In this document: piece by piece, positions 10,580 through 21,670 of the stretch
How positions within the stretch are numbered: position 1 is the first letter of the stretch
Layout of the letters: each line of letters begins with the position of its first letter
Assembly: GCA_021030905.1 (NCBI GenBank)
Contig: JAGFMI010000005.1
Coordinates: forward strand, 1,798,001 to 1,862,000
Length of the DNA: 64,000 nt
Reading direction: 5' to 3'
DNA from: Pyrenula massariospora
Lineage: Eukaryota; Ascomycota; Eurotiomycetes; Pyrenulales; Pyrenulaceae
Position numbers and translations under genes: made by a program
The notes under the pieces: model-generated
The model's input: only the letters and a program-made list of their open reading frames with translations
What the model was told of the DNA's origin: nothing
Databases searched by the model: none

Positions 10580-12031
10580 CTATTGCAATTGACACCACAG
10601 CTGGTTTGAGGCCACTTTAGTGGTCGAAACCCCCATTTTCCGCCACCGAATATTCCATTGCGAGCGACAGATGGCGCAGAAACTGGGCCATCGTCGTTCT
10701 TCACGATGGACAACCGTCGATAAAGCACTGTCTCCTTCTACGCCAGTCCATGATTCAACCTGCTTTCTGTCTCTTGGCGCCACGAGTAAGTAAAGAGATT
10801 TCTCCGTTTGTTCTGGGGCGGCGAGCGTCACCATTGGGATGCGGGACTGGTCGACCATTGCATGCACCTGGGCACACGCCAAGCAGATCGAGACATACTT
10901 CACCTCGATGGCGTCGGCCAGGGCGTCAATATCTCGGAACTGGTCCTCCTGCAGTAAACCGCGTTCTTCTTGTCCAAAGTAATGCACAATATTCAACAAC
11001 AGCTCCGATGTGTGGACGCCATAGTCAACAGGGAAATCCTGGGCCGCTTTGACGACTCCTAAAATCCCGTACCATCGGTCTCTAGTGTCGGAACACCCTC
11101 GACGCCGACATGTGTTCGCCGCCAGACCGATGGACAGGTTGTTGTAGCTTTTTTCGCCTGCGTGCGAGTCACGAAGTATTTGTAGCGTCCGCAACAAACC
11201 TGACAAGGGGCTTCGTGCCTGCAGCTCCTTGGGCGAGCCATCGATCCCGCTGAGAAAAGGCTCGGCGCTCTGAATCAGACGCAGAAAGTCTTGCCAGCGT
11301 ACGAGCGCGCCTCCGACAATCACATACCGAAGCTTGGCCAAGACGATTTCCTGGAAGATCCAGAGTCGATTCCAGTAGGGCATGTTGGCGCACGTCGTGT
11401 AATCCGCTTGATGCGCGCGCACACTCCGGGCGGTCACGTGCTTGTAGACCGCGCTGCGAGCGTCGAGCTCCAGCTCCAGCATCCCGTAGAAGTCGAACGG
11501 CTTCGCCACCCATCCAGCAAGCGTCGAGAGCCAAGCGGCTCTCTTCGCGGCATCCCGAACGCTGCTAGGCACTCGACCGGGCCAAATGATGACGTGCCGT
11601 GCGCGCGAGTAGATCTCTGCCATCTGGCGGACCTGGGAGTTGCGCTCTTCGACGTCTTTCTGATTGATGCTGACGGCGTCGATCCAGAGAGGGTCGCGAA
11701 TGTTCAGTTGTCGGGCAACTCGGAGGAAGTCCAGCAGATTTTGACGGATCCGCAATGTCCGGCCATCGATCAGGATTGTCCCGGCGTGACGCTCGTCACC
11801 CCACATGTAGGAAAGACATACATGTTGGTCCTCGGCCAGCGGCTGGTGCTCCAGCGAGCATTGGATGACTGAATCTCCCTTGGCCTTTCCGGGCTGAATG
11901 TGAAGCACCCGTATCTCATCGGTTCCTGGTTTGAGAGGGGCATGAGTGAAGGCATCAGCCTTGTCGAGCCTTGCAGCGTCACTTCTACTGCTCGCGTATT
12001 TGGACCTAGGATATTGGAGGAGTCTAGACAT
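10580..12031 (-). CDS. HET-domain protein, about 483 residues
   Basis: One exon. The preferred start is the ATG at 12031 (MSRLLQYP...); the frame is open to an upstream ATG at 12106, which would add 25 residues. HET motifs appear in order: VCLSYMWGDE near residue 72, PLWIDAVSINQKD near 115 followed by the NSQVRQMAEIYSRA helix, PYWNRLWIFQEIVLA near 212, and DTRDRWYGILGV near 320. The protein ends soon after the core, shorter than many HET proteins of 600-800 residues, so the C-terminal variable region may be truncated, or a 3' intron may have been missed near 10750. HET proteins trigger cell death on non-self contact. This gene sits between the Zn2Cys6 factor and the symporter with no obvious partner. 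Confidence 0.88.
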   Translation of the reverse strand: MSRLLQYPRSKYASSRSDAARLDKADAFTHAPLKPGTDEIRVLHIQPGKAKGDSVIQCSLEHQPLAEDQHVCLSYMWGDERHAGTILIDGRTLRIRQNLLDFLRVARQLNIRDPLWIDAVSINQKDVEERNSQVRQMAEIYSRARHVIIWPGRVPSSVRDAAKRAAWLSTLAGWVAKPFDFYGMLELELDARSAVYKHVTARSVRAHQADYTTCANMPYWNRLWIFQEIVLAKLRYVIVGGALVRWQDFLRLIQSAEPFLSGIDGSPKELQARSPLSGLLRTLQILRDSHAGEKSYNNLSIGLAANTCRRRGCSDTRDRWYGILGVVKAAQDFPVDYGVHTSELLLNIVHYFGQEERGLLQEDQFRDIDALADAIEVKYVSICLACAQVHAMVDQSRIPMVTLAAPEQTEKSLYLLVAPRDRKQVESWTGVEGDSALSTVVHREERRWPSFCAICRSQWNIRWRKMGVSTTKVASNQLWCQLQ

Positions 12032-12106
12032 TAAGGTCATTACATATCTTGTATTTTGTGAGCATTGCTTGACTTCGTTGAAAGTTAGCTTGGGCGTCTG
12101 GGTCAC

Positions 12107-13212
12107 GCGGTGAGGTTCAGATCTGGTAATGTTGAGGTCTTGAAGGCATTCTGCGTATAGATGCGGCGTAGAGTTGTTCTTCTTGAGTATATCCTATCCG
12201 GGCAGATGTATCCACTGATAACGTGCTTAGGAGGAGTGGCGCTCGGTTCTGTGCATGGGCTCTGTACGTTGCTACCTGAATGCCAGGCTGGCCAGGTGAC
12301 TCCCCGAACAAGGCGAGTTGGACCCTATGAGCCAGTACCAGCAGAGACCTGTGGGAGGTAAAGCGAGAACAAACAAGGAATAAAGCCTACAAGAACCTTC
12401 TTAGGGGGTGTACGATCTCGAAAGGAGGGTACCGGAGTGTCAGCGCTAGCTGCAGTCACAGAACGACGTGATGTGGACACTGTACGGAGTCCAAATGGGG
12501 GTCGAAAAGATATCGAACAAGAATTATAGGGAGGTAAATAATAATTAAATTTAATAAATTTTAAGATACGGGTAATTTCAAGATACTAGCATTATCAATA
12601 AATTGTATTACGTTTTTATACTCATAACACGAAAAAGTGAATGGGCTTATAATAAAAAGTACAGATTCCGGATTCCGTCCAATCTGATTTTGGACTTCAT
12701 ATGTCGCACACCGACGGAGTCTGCATCGCGTGAGTGGCGGCCCGAAAACGGCTCTCTTCCAGGACGAGAGGAGCCGAAACGTATTGGGTCTTTCACTGCT
12801 CACCCGGGTGTGGTTTAATCTTCAACCTCCTCTCAGGTTAAGGCGGCATTTGTTCAGGTTACCTGGAACTGAGGCAAAAAATCTTGTCTACGATTATACG
12901 GGTAGACCTCGATCAGAAGAGCGCCAGTGAGCCTAAATAGTATCACGAGTCCATGTCTCGCTCTGGCTGCGGCGATTAAGCTTGACAAGCTAATTATAAT
13001 GGGGTAGTGTTGCAGCACAAGGAGTATTGGTTATCTTGGGACGCGAACCCCTCCTTGGGATATTTTCTATTCTCAATTGAGGCGGCGTGTTGCATACACT
13101 CCCATTTCCCAAAAGCCTAATTTTCTAGACCAAGGCCACCCACAGTCTCACATAGCACCTTCACCGTCGTCCCAATCCGCGAGCTCGAACGAGTGAAAAG
13201 ATCGGAAACAAT
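12107..13212. other. Intergenic region with an AT-rich island
   Basis: No gene recognised. Bases 12530-12665 are strongly AT-rich with stacked TAATTAAATTTAATAAATTTT-like runs, flanked by normal composition; this may be a relic hit by repeat-induced point mutation (RIP). Confidence 0.4.
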
Positions 13213-15611
13213 CTACCCACCACCTCTCCTTGCCTCCAACCCCCGCCCGCTTAGTCCTGCACATGCCCGCCAAATCCCACGGCAGACCTTCGCAATCGCC
13301 CCCCGCCCATCATACAGCGGATAAACCACGACCGCGAAGAACGCAAAGAACGTCCAGGCGATGGCCACGGCCACCCAGCCGGAGAAGAAGGCGCGGCTGA
13401 AGACGTAGTCGCGGTACAGCGGCAGGGGCCAGGCGATGAAGGTGACCAGCACGATGAGGGTGAAGATCGTCCAGGCGATTTTGTACCAGCGGTGGAGCTC
13501 GCGGAGGGTTGAGGGGGGGAAGGGGTGAGGGTTGTCGTGGAGGCTGGTGGGTAGGGAGGAGGAAGAGGAGGAAGGAGGGGAGGATGGTGATGAGGGTAGA
13601 ATCGTGGCGGTCGTGGCTTGGACTGTGGCTGCGCTCTGTTCGGGGCTGCGGGGACTGGCTTTTTCCACTGGCGATGACTCGGAGAACGGGTAGAGAGTCT
13701 CGTTCATATCTTTGCTGTTCGGGCTCGAGTCTTTTTCTTCGTCATGTTCGCTAGGCGGGGTGGTGGAGATCTTCACCTCTTCTGCCAGCTCAATGCGTAG
13801 AAACTCGCGCCAGTTGAATTTGTAGGGCTTGTACTGTGAGATCAAGATAGAGTAGATGGCTGGAGAGAACAATGAGCCACACGCGCCGTACAGGGCAGGA
13901 TAGCCTGCCTCCGTGGTTGTGAGATTTATAACACCGTAAAGTTTCTTGGCCGTAACGAGCCAAATTGCGACACCGGTGGCAAATCCCAGAATAGGGGAGA
14001 AAATGGCGGCAAGTCGTGTCTGGCCGCTCCAGATCAGCGTAAAGATCAGCGGGATGATTCCAGGGCAAGAGAGGATGGGACGAAAGTAACCGATCCAGGT
14101 CATATCGGCGCCACCGTAATTGAGAGCAAGCGAAATTGCGACGATAAATACGGCGTGAGCAACAACGGCTAGGTGACTCACAAAGACTAGCCGCTTGTCG
14201 GAAACCTTCGGGTTGATATAGGTCTTGTACAGATCGAAAGATAGTATACTGCTGACAGCGATCATAGAGGAAGACACCGTGCTAGTAAGGGCCATGAACA
14301 ACAGAACGAAGAAGGCAACCATTCCCGAATCTCCAATAAGAGCTTTGATCACATAGGGCATGACTAGACCCGAGTTGATTTCTTTGGTTGTGAGTGGCCT
14401 AGGATAGGTAGGAAATATTGGCGTGTTATGAAGCGCTCGCGCCGTCAATCCAATGACAGTTCCAAGACCCCAAGGAACTCCAAATATCGCCAGGGCCGCA
14501 AGATCGTAGCCCGGAACGGTCGCTTTGACTTCCGTAGCAAAAGACTTCTGCCAGAACGCAGTATCCTAGTAGTCGTGTAAGCAAGTAATGTCAGCCAAAG
14601 GGACGATTAACGAAGAGGTGCTTTGGTATGCTTACCATCACTACGAGGGCTAAGTTTCCAAATTTGAGAAGCAAGGCCCAGATAATCGCTTGTTTTGATT
14701 TCATCGTGAGGAGTGATCCTTCATAGTTGCCATCGACAATGTTCTCGGCAGCAGTCGCCATAACTTTATCATAAAGGCCTCCGAGGCCACCAACATGTTG
14801 ATTCGTGAGGACAGAAAGAGTGAAGTAGAGGATCAAAATGAGAGCGACGACGGTGTGGAGAAAATCTGTAAGGAAGGTCGCTTTGAGACCACCGACTGCG
14901 GTATACAGGACCACTAGAGCATGTATATTAGTTAAGTTCGTCCATGACTCGTTTTCCATCGCATAATTAGCTGAATCCTTACCTCCGAGAGGTATCAGAA
15001 TAGTCGCGGCGACGCTATGCATGCCCGATGAGCCATGAATGAGTTGCACGCCACTTAATATCATGGAAGCACATCCGAAGACGTTATTTGAGAGATTCAA
15101 GACGATGAACACGACATGACCGATCTTGCCATATCGTTGCCGAATGATTTCTAGCGAAGTGTGCGCGTAGGGTACCCGTATTTTCGCCAGCACTCCCAGT
15201 GCTGCCATTAGAGCGATCTGAAAGCAGAGGCCACTTCCCCACCACTGCATCAGATGTTAACGTGAGATGATCGACGATAACCGCTAGATCGACGAATGCG
15301 GGATGTCCAAAGCCACTTACCATAGGAACCGCTATTCCAAACCGATAACACATCGCCGCCGCAAAGACTGTCTCATTGATCCACATCCAAGATGAAAATA
15401 CTGCGGCGGCCGTCAATCCTGTTCCGACCGTCCGATTGGCAACCATAAACATCTCAGATGTGCCTGAATCTTCTGCCAAATATAGTCTCTGAACCTTGAC
15501 AGCGATCAATATAACGCCGCAAAAGAAGACGCCGAGACCAATAAGCAGGCCATAGCCTGTGCCTTGCGATACCAGGCTAACGCCGGAGTACCCCAGCTGG
15601 AGGTTTGACAT
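13213..15611 (-). CDS. Solute:sodium symporter, DUR3-like (urea/polyamine type)
   Basis: Four exons: 15611-15321, 15244-14983, 14913-14636 and 14565-13213, giving 727 residues. The introns are 76, 69 and 70 bp. Joining them gives FGIAVPMWWGSGLCFQIAL, LIPLGVVLYTAVGGLKATF and LALVVMDTAFWQKSFATEV, all standard for fungal DUR3-like SSF proteins. VVLYTAVGGLKATFLTDFLH is the SSF core signature. About fifteen membrane segments are expected. A hydrophilic cytosolic loop rich in Ser, Pro and Glu lies near residues 530-620, before the last two or three segments. Characterised DUR3 proteins carry urea or polyamines with protons at the plasma membrane; this substrate is inferred only from the family. It is divergent from the FMN monooxygenase at 16201, suggesting joint control. 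Confidence 0.9.
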
Positions 15612-16200
15612 CCTGCAACGATAGTTGCTAGAGAAGGAACTTGTAGCAAAAGCTTAGGTTATGATCAATTTCTTCACCAAACCCGACATCTTCTGAGGAT
15701 GCCCTTGAATTTATGTTCCATGTGTATATCAATACACTTACTGTACTCCAATCATTTTTCCTTTTGGAAGGGAGACTCCGATACCATAGCATCACGCACG
15801 AGTGTCGGACAATTACGTGAGAGTAGTGGAGTCGGACAGCATAGCCGGGAAAACATGGCAAACCGGTGTGGGACCTATCGAAGAGAGTCGGCGCAAGCCT
15901 AGATCAGATATCAGCGTTCACATGGTCGCTGGCTAGGATCACTGCCCTATGCAGAAGGTGAGGATCACAGCTTTGAAGGGATTGCGTGCAACAAGCTATT
16001 GCCAAGAAATGCGAGAAATGGCGACATCGGCGGCAAAAGTTGCCTCATGGACAGGATCAGTCGGAACTGGGTCAAGAATGCGACCAAAGATAAATCTACT
16101 GCCGTCGTCTCAAAGAAACACTGACTTTCTAAACAGGAGCTTATCGGGGCCGATATTGATGCTTACTTGAATTAAGCGATTGCGTAGGTCCCGCAGAACA
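15612..16200. promoter_or_regulatory. Divergent promoter between symporter and FMN monooxygenase
   Basis: 589 bp between two start codons. GATA-type motifs are visible, AGATAA near 16087 and a reverse-strand CGATAA near 16142. GATA factors control nitrogen genes in fungi, but such hexamers are common by chance. Confidence 0.4.
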
Positions 16201-17688
16201 ATGGCGGGTTTCGATACTGCCCCCGCAAATGGTTCCGATAGGAGCGCAGAGACCACCGGAAATAGCAAGAAACAGATGATTCTCAACGCATTTGTGATGA
16301 ATACCCCAGGCCATATGGCGGCCGGACAGTGGCGCAGCCCAAGAAACAGGACTGACCAGTACAAGAAACTATCGTTCTGGACCGATTTGGCACAGTTGCT
16401 CGATAAAGCCAATTTCCACGCCATGTTCATTGCGGACACATTAGGACCATATGATGTATACAAGGGTCCTGCAAACGTAGTCCCGGCTTTATCGTCTGGG
16501 GCACAATTTCCGGTCAATGATCCTCTATATCTGGTACCGGCTATGGCTGCAGCCACTAAGAACCTTATCTTTGGTGTCACAGCCAGCTTGACATACGAAA
16601 AGCCATACGCGCTCGCTCGTCGGCTTTCAACTGTTGATCACTTGTCCGAGGGTCGTCTCGCATGGAACATTGTCACATCGTATCTCGACAGCGCGGCGCG
16701 GAATCATGGCCTAAAAGAACAGATCCCTCACGATGAGCGCTACGCTATTGCCCATGAGTATATGGAGGTAGTTTACAAGCTCTGGGAGGGAAGTTTTCGA
16801 GATGACGCCGTCTTGGCTGACCGTGATAGAGGCACGTATATTGCCAGCGATGGCGTTCGACAAATTCACCACAAAGGCAAGTACTTCGAGGTTCCAGGCC
16901 CACACTTTTGTGAGCCGTCTCCACAACGAACTCCATTTTTGTTCCAGGCTGGTGTCTCAGAGGCTGGGAATGGCTTTGGAGGGAAACACGGAGAAGCTAT
17001 TTTCATTGGAGGCCAGACAACCGAGTCAGTCAAGGCGTCGGTAGACAGTATCCGTAACATCGCCAAGCAGGAAGGTCGAGACCCAAATCATATAAAGGTG
17101 ATTTTGGGTATCACAGTTATTGTCGCCGCAACCGAGGAAGAGGCACAAGCGAAACGCAATGAATGTCTGAAGTATGCCGACCCGGAAGGCGTTCTAGCAC
17201 TTTTCGGTGGATGGACGGGTATTGACCTATCACACTATGCGGATGACGAGGATCTCCGAATGAATGAATCGCCTCGGGTTCAATCCCTTGTCCGGCGGTG
17301 GTCGAGCACCGTCCCTGGTACGGAAAGTCTTCCATGGACTAAGAGACGGGTGGTTGAGCACCTTAGCGTTGCTGGTTCTCAAACAAAGTTGATCGGAAGT
17401 ACCACGACCGTGGCTGACGAACTCGAGAGGTGGCTCGACACCACTGGGGTGGATGGCTTCAATCTAGCCCACATCACGAACCCAGGCTCTTTCGAGGATA
17501 TAATAGAATTCTTGATTCCCGAGCTGCAGCGCCGAGGCCGTTTCAGAACGAAGGTCGAGGAAGAGAGCGCAACCGCAAGGGAAGTCTTTATTGGATCGAG
17601 GAGACTCCCGGAAGACCATCCGGGAAGTAAGTTTAAATGGCGCGCCGGTGAGAAAATTCCGAGTTATCAGCTTGGGACAGAGGCATGA
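16201..17688 (+). CDS. FMN-dependent monooxygenase, NtaA/SnaA/DszA family
   Basis: One exon, 495 residues from the ATG at 16201; the frame is open a few codons further but has no earlier ATG. It is a bacterial-luciferase-like TIM barrel. Family features in order are LNAFVMNTPGHMAAGQWR at the start, FFIADTLG-like FIADTLGPYDVYKG, the LSTVDHLSEGRLAWNIVTS segment that shapes the flavin pocket, HDERYAIAHEYMEVVYKLWE, and the late DGFNLAHITNPGSFEDIIE. Relatives oxidise nitrilotriacetate, EDTA, dibenzothiophene sulfone or pristinamycin precursors using FMNH2 from a partner reductase; no flavin reductase is seen nearby. Its divergent placement with a DUR3-like symporter suggests uptake and oxidation of a nitrogen- or sulfur-containing compound. 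Its intron-free frame and bacterial family are consistent with old horizontal transfer, but such proteins are widespread in ascomycetes. Confidence 0.9.
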   Translation: MAGFDTAPANGSDRSAETTGNSKKQMILNAFVMNTPGHMAAGQWRSPRNRTDQYKKLSFWTDLAQLLDKANFHAMFIADTLGPYDVYKGPANVVPALSSGAQFPVNDPLYLVPAMAAATKNLIFGVTASLTYEKPYALARRLSTVDHLSEGRLAWNIVTSYLDSAARNHGLKEQIPHDERYAIAHEYMEVVYKLWEGSFRDDAVLADRDRGTYIASDGVRQIHHKGKYFEVPGPHFCEPSPQRTPFLFQAGVSEAGNGFGGKHGEAIFIGGQTTESVKASVDSIRNIAKQEGRDPNHIKVILGITVIVAATEEEAQAKRNECLKYADPEGVLALFGGWTGIDLSHYADDEDLRMNESPRVQSLVRRWSSTVPGTESLPWTKRRVVEHLSVAGSQTKLIGSTTTVADELERWLDTTGVDGFNLAHITNPGSFEDIIEFLIPELQRRGRFRTKVEEESATAREVFIGSRRLPEDHPGSKFKWRAGEKIPSYQLGTEA

Positions 17689-18490
17689 ATGTGTAACCTA
17701 TAGAAGATCGGTGAGCCGGATGTGGTTGAGGCTTGATGAATGGCCACAGCCAATGGCCAGATTGGTTGGAAAGTGGAGGAGAGCAAGATGAAAATCCATG
17801 ATGAAGCTGAATAAGCACTACCGCGGGACATCGGGCAAACTCAAGCCCGCGCCAACATGTACAGTACCTACATCTACACGAGATCGTGTCTTGGCTTCGT
17901 TGCCAGTCTGTGTTGCTGGTCGTGCTTGTACTATGTAGATGAAGGGGTTGAGCTCGAGGCGGGTTCTTTGGTACTTTTCCGCCAAGAGAGCATTTCTGCA
18001 TTGACGTCACCCCAATTTCAACGCGCATGATCCAGCCTCATTCTGAATCAAAAATCCTTTATTCCGTAATCGTAGCTCTTGTACGAAGTATCCCTAAGGA
18101 TTTTTCTCCTCCTCGTCCGAAGTGGTGATCTAATGTTCTTTGCGCATCGACTGTCTGCTGCCTACAATGAGGACCTCCGGTCGACGTTGTCCTTCTTCGC
18201 ATCGACGTCTATCTGACCTACTTACTTAAGTAGTAGGTAAACGGTCCCCTTGCATTGTTTCTCAGCTACCTCTTACCGGCGTGTTCGTCCGTAGTCGTCC
18301 GAGTGTCTCGCCGTCCAAATTGAGATCCGGATTATTAATGAGATGCAGCAACCTAACGGTCTTTTTATGTCCGTGATCCGTGGTAATTATTTGCTTATGA
18401 ACTACCTATCGCCAGTGCTGAAATACTTGGGAAAAACCAAGATCTCCAGAAGTGACATCTTAAGACTTTTACCCCGAAATAGCCTAGAAC
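17689..18490. other. Intergenic region upstream of the NmrA-like gene
   Basis: 802 bp holding the monooxygenase 3' end and the NmrA-like promoter. Nothing else is recognised. Confidence 0.5.
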
Positions 18491-19423
18491 ATGTCCAAGC
18501 TCCTTGCAGTATTTGGGGCGACCGGCCAACAGGGCGGTTCAGTCATTAACTATGTGCTGGACAACCCAGAGCTTTCCAAAAGGTACAAGCTCCGTGCCAT
18601 CACCCGTGATGTCAACTCAGAAAAGGCCAAGCACCTCAAAGAGAAGGTTGAAGTCGTCCAGGGTGACGCGCTCGACCGGGCCTCCCTCGAGACGGCCCTG
18701 ACCGGCGCGCACACCGTCTTCGCGATGACAATGCCAACCTTCGGCCCTAACGATTTCGAGGTCGAATACAACAGTGCCAAGACGATTGTAGATGTCGCCG
18801 TCCAAAACGGTGCCGAGTACATTATCTTCAGCACTCTGCCGCCAGTCAGAGAAATCTCTGGCGGCAAGTACACCAAGGTCACCGCCTTCGATGCCAAGGC
18901 AAAAGCCGAGCAGTACATTCGGGGCCTTCCCATCAAGAGCGCCTTCTACTCGCCGGGATCATTCATGGAGAACTGGTCCAACAACCCCTTCTTGGCTCCA
19001 CAACACGCCCCCGATGGCACCTGGGTTCTGACCCGCCACACCTCTCCCAAGGGCCAGTTACCCTTGATCCACGCTAGTGGGGACACAGGAAAGTTCATTG
19101 GCGCCATCCTTGCCGAGCCCGACAAGTACCAAGGGAAGACGTTCTGCGCCGCCACAGCACTATATAGTCTGGAGGAAGTGGCCTCCGCCATGTCCAAGGC
19201 CACAGGCAAGACCGTCGTCTACAAGCAGACCTCTCCCGAGGACTTCAAGAAGAGCCTACCCTTTGCGCATGATGTCTTTATGGAAGCCTTCAGTTACGTG
19301 GACGAATTCGGCTACTATGGCCCAGACACTAAGGATTTGGTTGCTTGGGCTGCTGCGAATGCCAGAGGTAAACTCTCCACTTTTGAGGAGTATTTGGAGG
19401 CGCACCCTCTTCACCTCGCCTAA
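18491..19423 (+). CDS. NmrA-like NAD(P)-binding protein
   Basis: One exon, 310 residues. It begins LLAVFGATGQQGGSVINYVL, the GxxGxxG dinucleotide loop of the NmrA family, followed by AITRD after the second strand. The middle contains TVFAMTMPTFGPNDFEVEY, the EYIIFSTLPPVREIS strand-turn and the FYSPGSFMENW motif that is highly typical of fungal NmrA-like proteins. Members bind NAD(P) and act as redox sensors or isoflavone-reductase-like enzymes. True NmrA represses the GATA factor AreA, but many paralogues do not, so a regulatory role is only possible. It lies 802 bp downstream of and in the same direction as the FMN monooxygenase, and the three-gene block (symporter, monooxygenase, NmrA-like) may be functionally linked. 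Confidence 0.9.
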   Translation: MSKLLAVFGATGQQGGSVINYVLDNPELSKRYKLRAITRDVNSEKAKHLKEKVEVVQGDALDRASLETALTGAHTVFAMTMPTFGPNDFEVEYNSAKTIVDVAVQNGAEYIIFSTLPPVREISGGKYTKVTAFDAKAKAEQYIRGLPIKSAFYSPGSFMENWSNNPFLAPQHAPDGTWVLTRHTSPKGQLPLIHASGDTGKFIGAILAEPDKYQGKTFCAATALYSLEEVASAMSKATGKTVVYKQTSPEDFKKSLPFAHDVFMEAFSYVDEFGYYGPDTKDLVAWAAANARGKLSTFEEYLEAHPLHLA

Positions 19424-20629
19424 GCAAACATCTTGAAACCGTGCGTGAAGGAGAAAAGGGGTATTGTAGTAACTGGGTTTGACCCTTCTAATGCTGAACC
19501 CTCTTAATCTTGTCGCGGTAGATAGTCCGCGTGAGATCTAAGTAACATCTCGGGTATCGGCGCACTATCTTCTTATCTTGCAGCGTCAGCATAAGCATTA
19601 GAGACCTCAGCACTCAGCTAATCATCGGAAATGAATTCGAATTAAAAAAATGCTATAGCTTTAATACGGTTGCAGATTAGCACAATGAACTGAGGTTTGG
19701 AGGCTGTCATTGATCGTTCACGTTCGGTGATATCCGTATCTTCGATCCAACAAGAGGAACAAAAGCCGGAACTAATAAGCACCTATCGCTCGGCAATTAT
19801 GTCAGCGGCCATTTGCCCATAATGACTGAAAACTTGAGCGGTCTCAAGGTATAGCCGGTGAAGCCATCGAGAAATTGGTAGGGAAATACTGCGGAACGCG
19901 GAGAAGCGGTTGCCTTTGATACCTATTTTCTTGTCTAGGGGATATAGTGGCCTATACGATGAAGCGGGCCCAGAGGCTTTCTACGTCTGGTCAAGGTGAG
20001 TAGTGGGGTCGGAAGTAGGGTGAGGTCGGACGGTGGTGAGAATAAAAGTAGTAGGGGAGGGCGTAACGTGAAGGCACTCCCGGGGGTGGGGCAAGGCGAG
20101 CTTGAAGTGCCAAGACGCTCCGCCTACTTATTTACCCCTAAGCCTTGACTACGCACCGCATGTCCGATCAACGTCAAAAGTGCTCATCCATCTCAAATTG
20201 GAAGCTGACCAATAATGATAGTTTGCATGAAGATGTTGTGCAACGACGAACCTACCGAGGGCAAAGACAAAAAGGAGGCAGTTCTTGTTCTGTCGTCCCA
20301 ATTCATGGATCCTTTCAAGATCTTTGCAATCGCCCGTCATATAGCTCAATTAAATTTTGGGAGGCGAATCTCACAGGCGTAAATTTGATTGAGATCTACG
20401 ATAGTTTGGGAGGAAGGGCTCTTATCAATCAGAGATATGTATTTATGCCCCAGTCGAATCACGTTTGAACATGGAAACACCGCATCTGAATTAGCGGAGC
20501 CAGTCTGCCTTGCATGCTACCATAGTTTCCCCCAGCCTGAGTCCGCACTTATCCGTCTCCCTCTTTTCCTTGTCAATGACTTTTGCCGCCCTGTTCTCGC
20601 TCCTTCACGACATACAATCGTTTGTTGCA
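19424..20629. other. Intergenic region, no supported gene
   Basis: 1.2 kb with only short unconvincing frames. The G-rich stretch at 20000-20090 is unusual in composition but has no clear motif. Confidence 0.45.
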
Positions 20630-21670
20630 ATGTTCTATTGGGTGGCGTTGGTACTCGGCCTTTCATCTATCACAGCTTGGGCACGGCTTCCCTTGGCAAC
20701 CGCAGCAGCAAAGAATGCTTTCGATATTGAAGGGTTTTCCCCGAAACCCACTCCAAAACCTGATCATCAGAGACATGTCTTTCAGAGAGACAGTTCGTCA
20801 AGTGACAGTGTGTGCGCCTATTGGGATGACGACGGCGGTGCGTCCTGCTGCTTCCCAAGAACCGCACTGATTCAACAATATAATACTCCGTATCTAGGAG
20901 CAGCAGCTTTCTACGGCGGCGAATCCTCCATTTGCGCCTTCAACAGCCAAATCCAAGGCATGGCATGTTGCCCTTCAAAAGAAGATCCCGCCAATTGCAC
21001 GTTTTACACCAGCTGTGTACCCTATTCTAACCTAGCAAGCTGCGACTCGATGTGTAGCGCTGATGCTTATGTCACGAAATGGTATTTTGAAACCTTTTCC
21101 AAGAGCCTATAGCTATCTAACGCAGCTCTTACAGTACTGACGCACAGAGTCCATACTGCTTCACTGTTACGTACACAGACATATCTTACACAAAACAGTA
21201 CTGCGATAAAACGATTTCTGGGCCTTCGCAAGTAGCACGTATATCGACCACGAAGATCGGCGGCATCAGTACTACTGCTTTGTCTGTCCTAATTTTCATG
21301 ACACAGAGACTACTTCCGGTACAAGCGACTATCATGACCAGTCCTTCAACGACCTCATTCCCTTCCTCCCCAGCCTCACCTTCCTCCTCTTCTTTCCCTC
21401 CTGTCTCATCCAACCTGATATCCTCAAGCCGCTCGCCATCACCGTCTTCTACTATATCCTTTTCACCCACATCTTCCCATCAACGCACCGGCTCGAGCGG
21501 ACTCGGAACGAACTACCAAGTACAGAATCGTGATTGGAAGTTTATCATTGGTTACTGGGGCTTTAGGCTCATCTTACTCCGTGGAATCATTTTACCACCA
21601 GCGGAAGAACGTGGCAGATGAGGGACGAACAATTACGAGAATGAGATCAGACGACCGTCGGAGAGGCTAG
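20630..21670 (+). CDS. Cys-rich single-pass surface protein, 3' structure uncertain
   Basis: The preferred start is 20630 (MFYWVALVLGLSSITAWA, a good signal peptide), with ATGs upstream at 20579 and 20510. Exon 1 ends at 21081, a 53-bp intron 21082-21134 follows, and exon 2 begins 21135; the join reads SADAYVTKCTDAQSPYCFTV, with well-spaced cysteines (SVCAYWDD, GASCCFPR, MACCPSK, NCTFYTSC, CDSMCS). A Ser/Pro-rich stalk follows in that frame. The next coding sequence, a hydrophobic segment ending SSYSVESFYHQRKN and stopping at TAG 21668-21670, is offset by one frame. Either a further intron exists (for example 21319-21520, GT-AG, 202 bp, which restores frame but removes the Ser-rich stalk) or there is a one-base frameshift. 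The membrane tail matches the protein at 32823-33476. Function unknown; a cell-surface role is likely. Confidence 0.6.

Noticed and set aside
12117-12361. Short frames upstream of the second HET gene
   Set aside because: No start context, partner exon or family match; probably promoter DNA.
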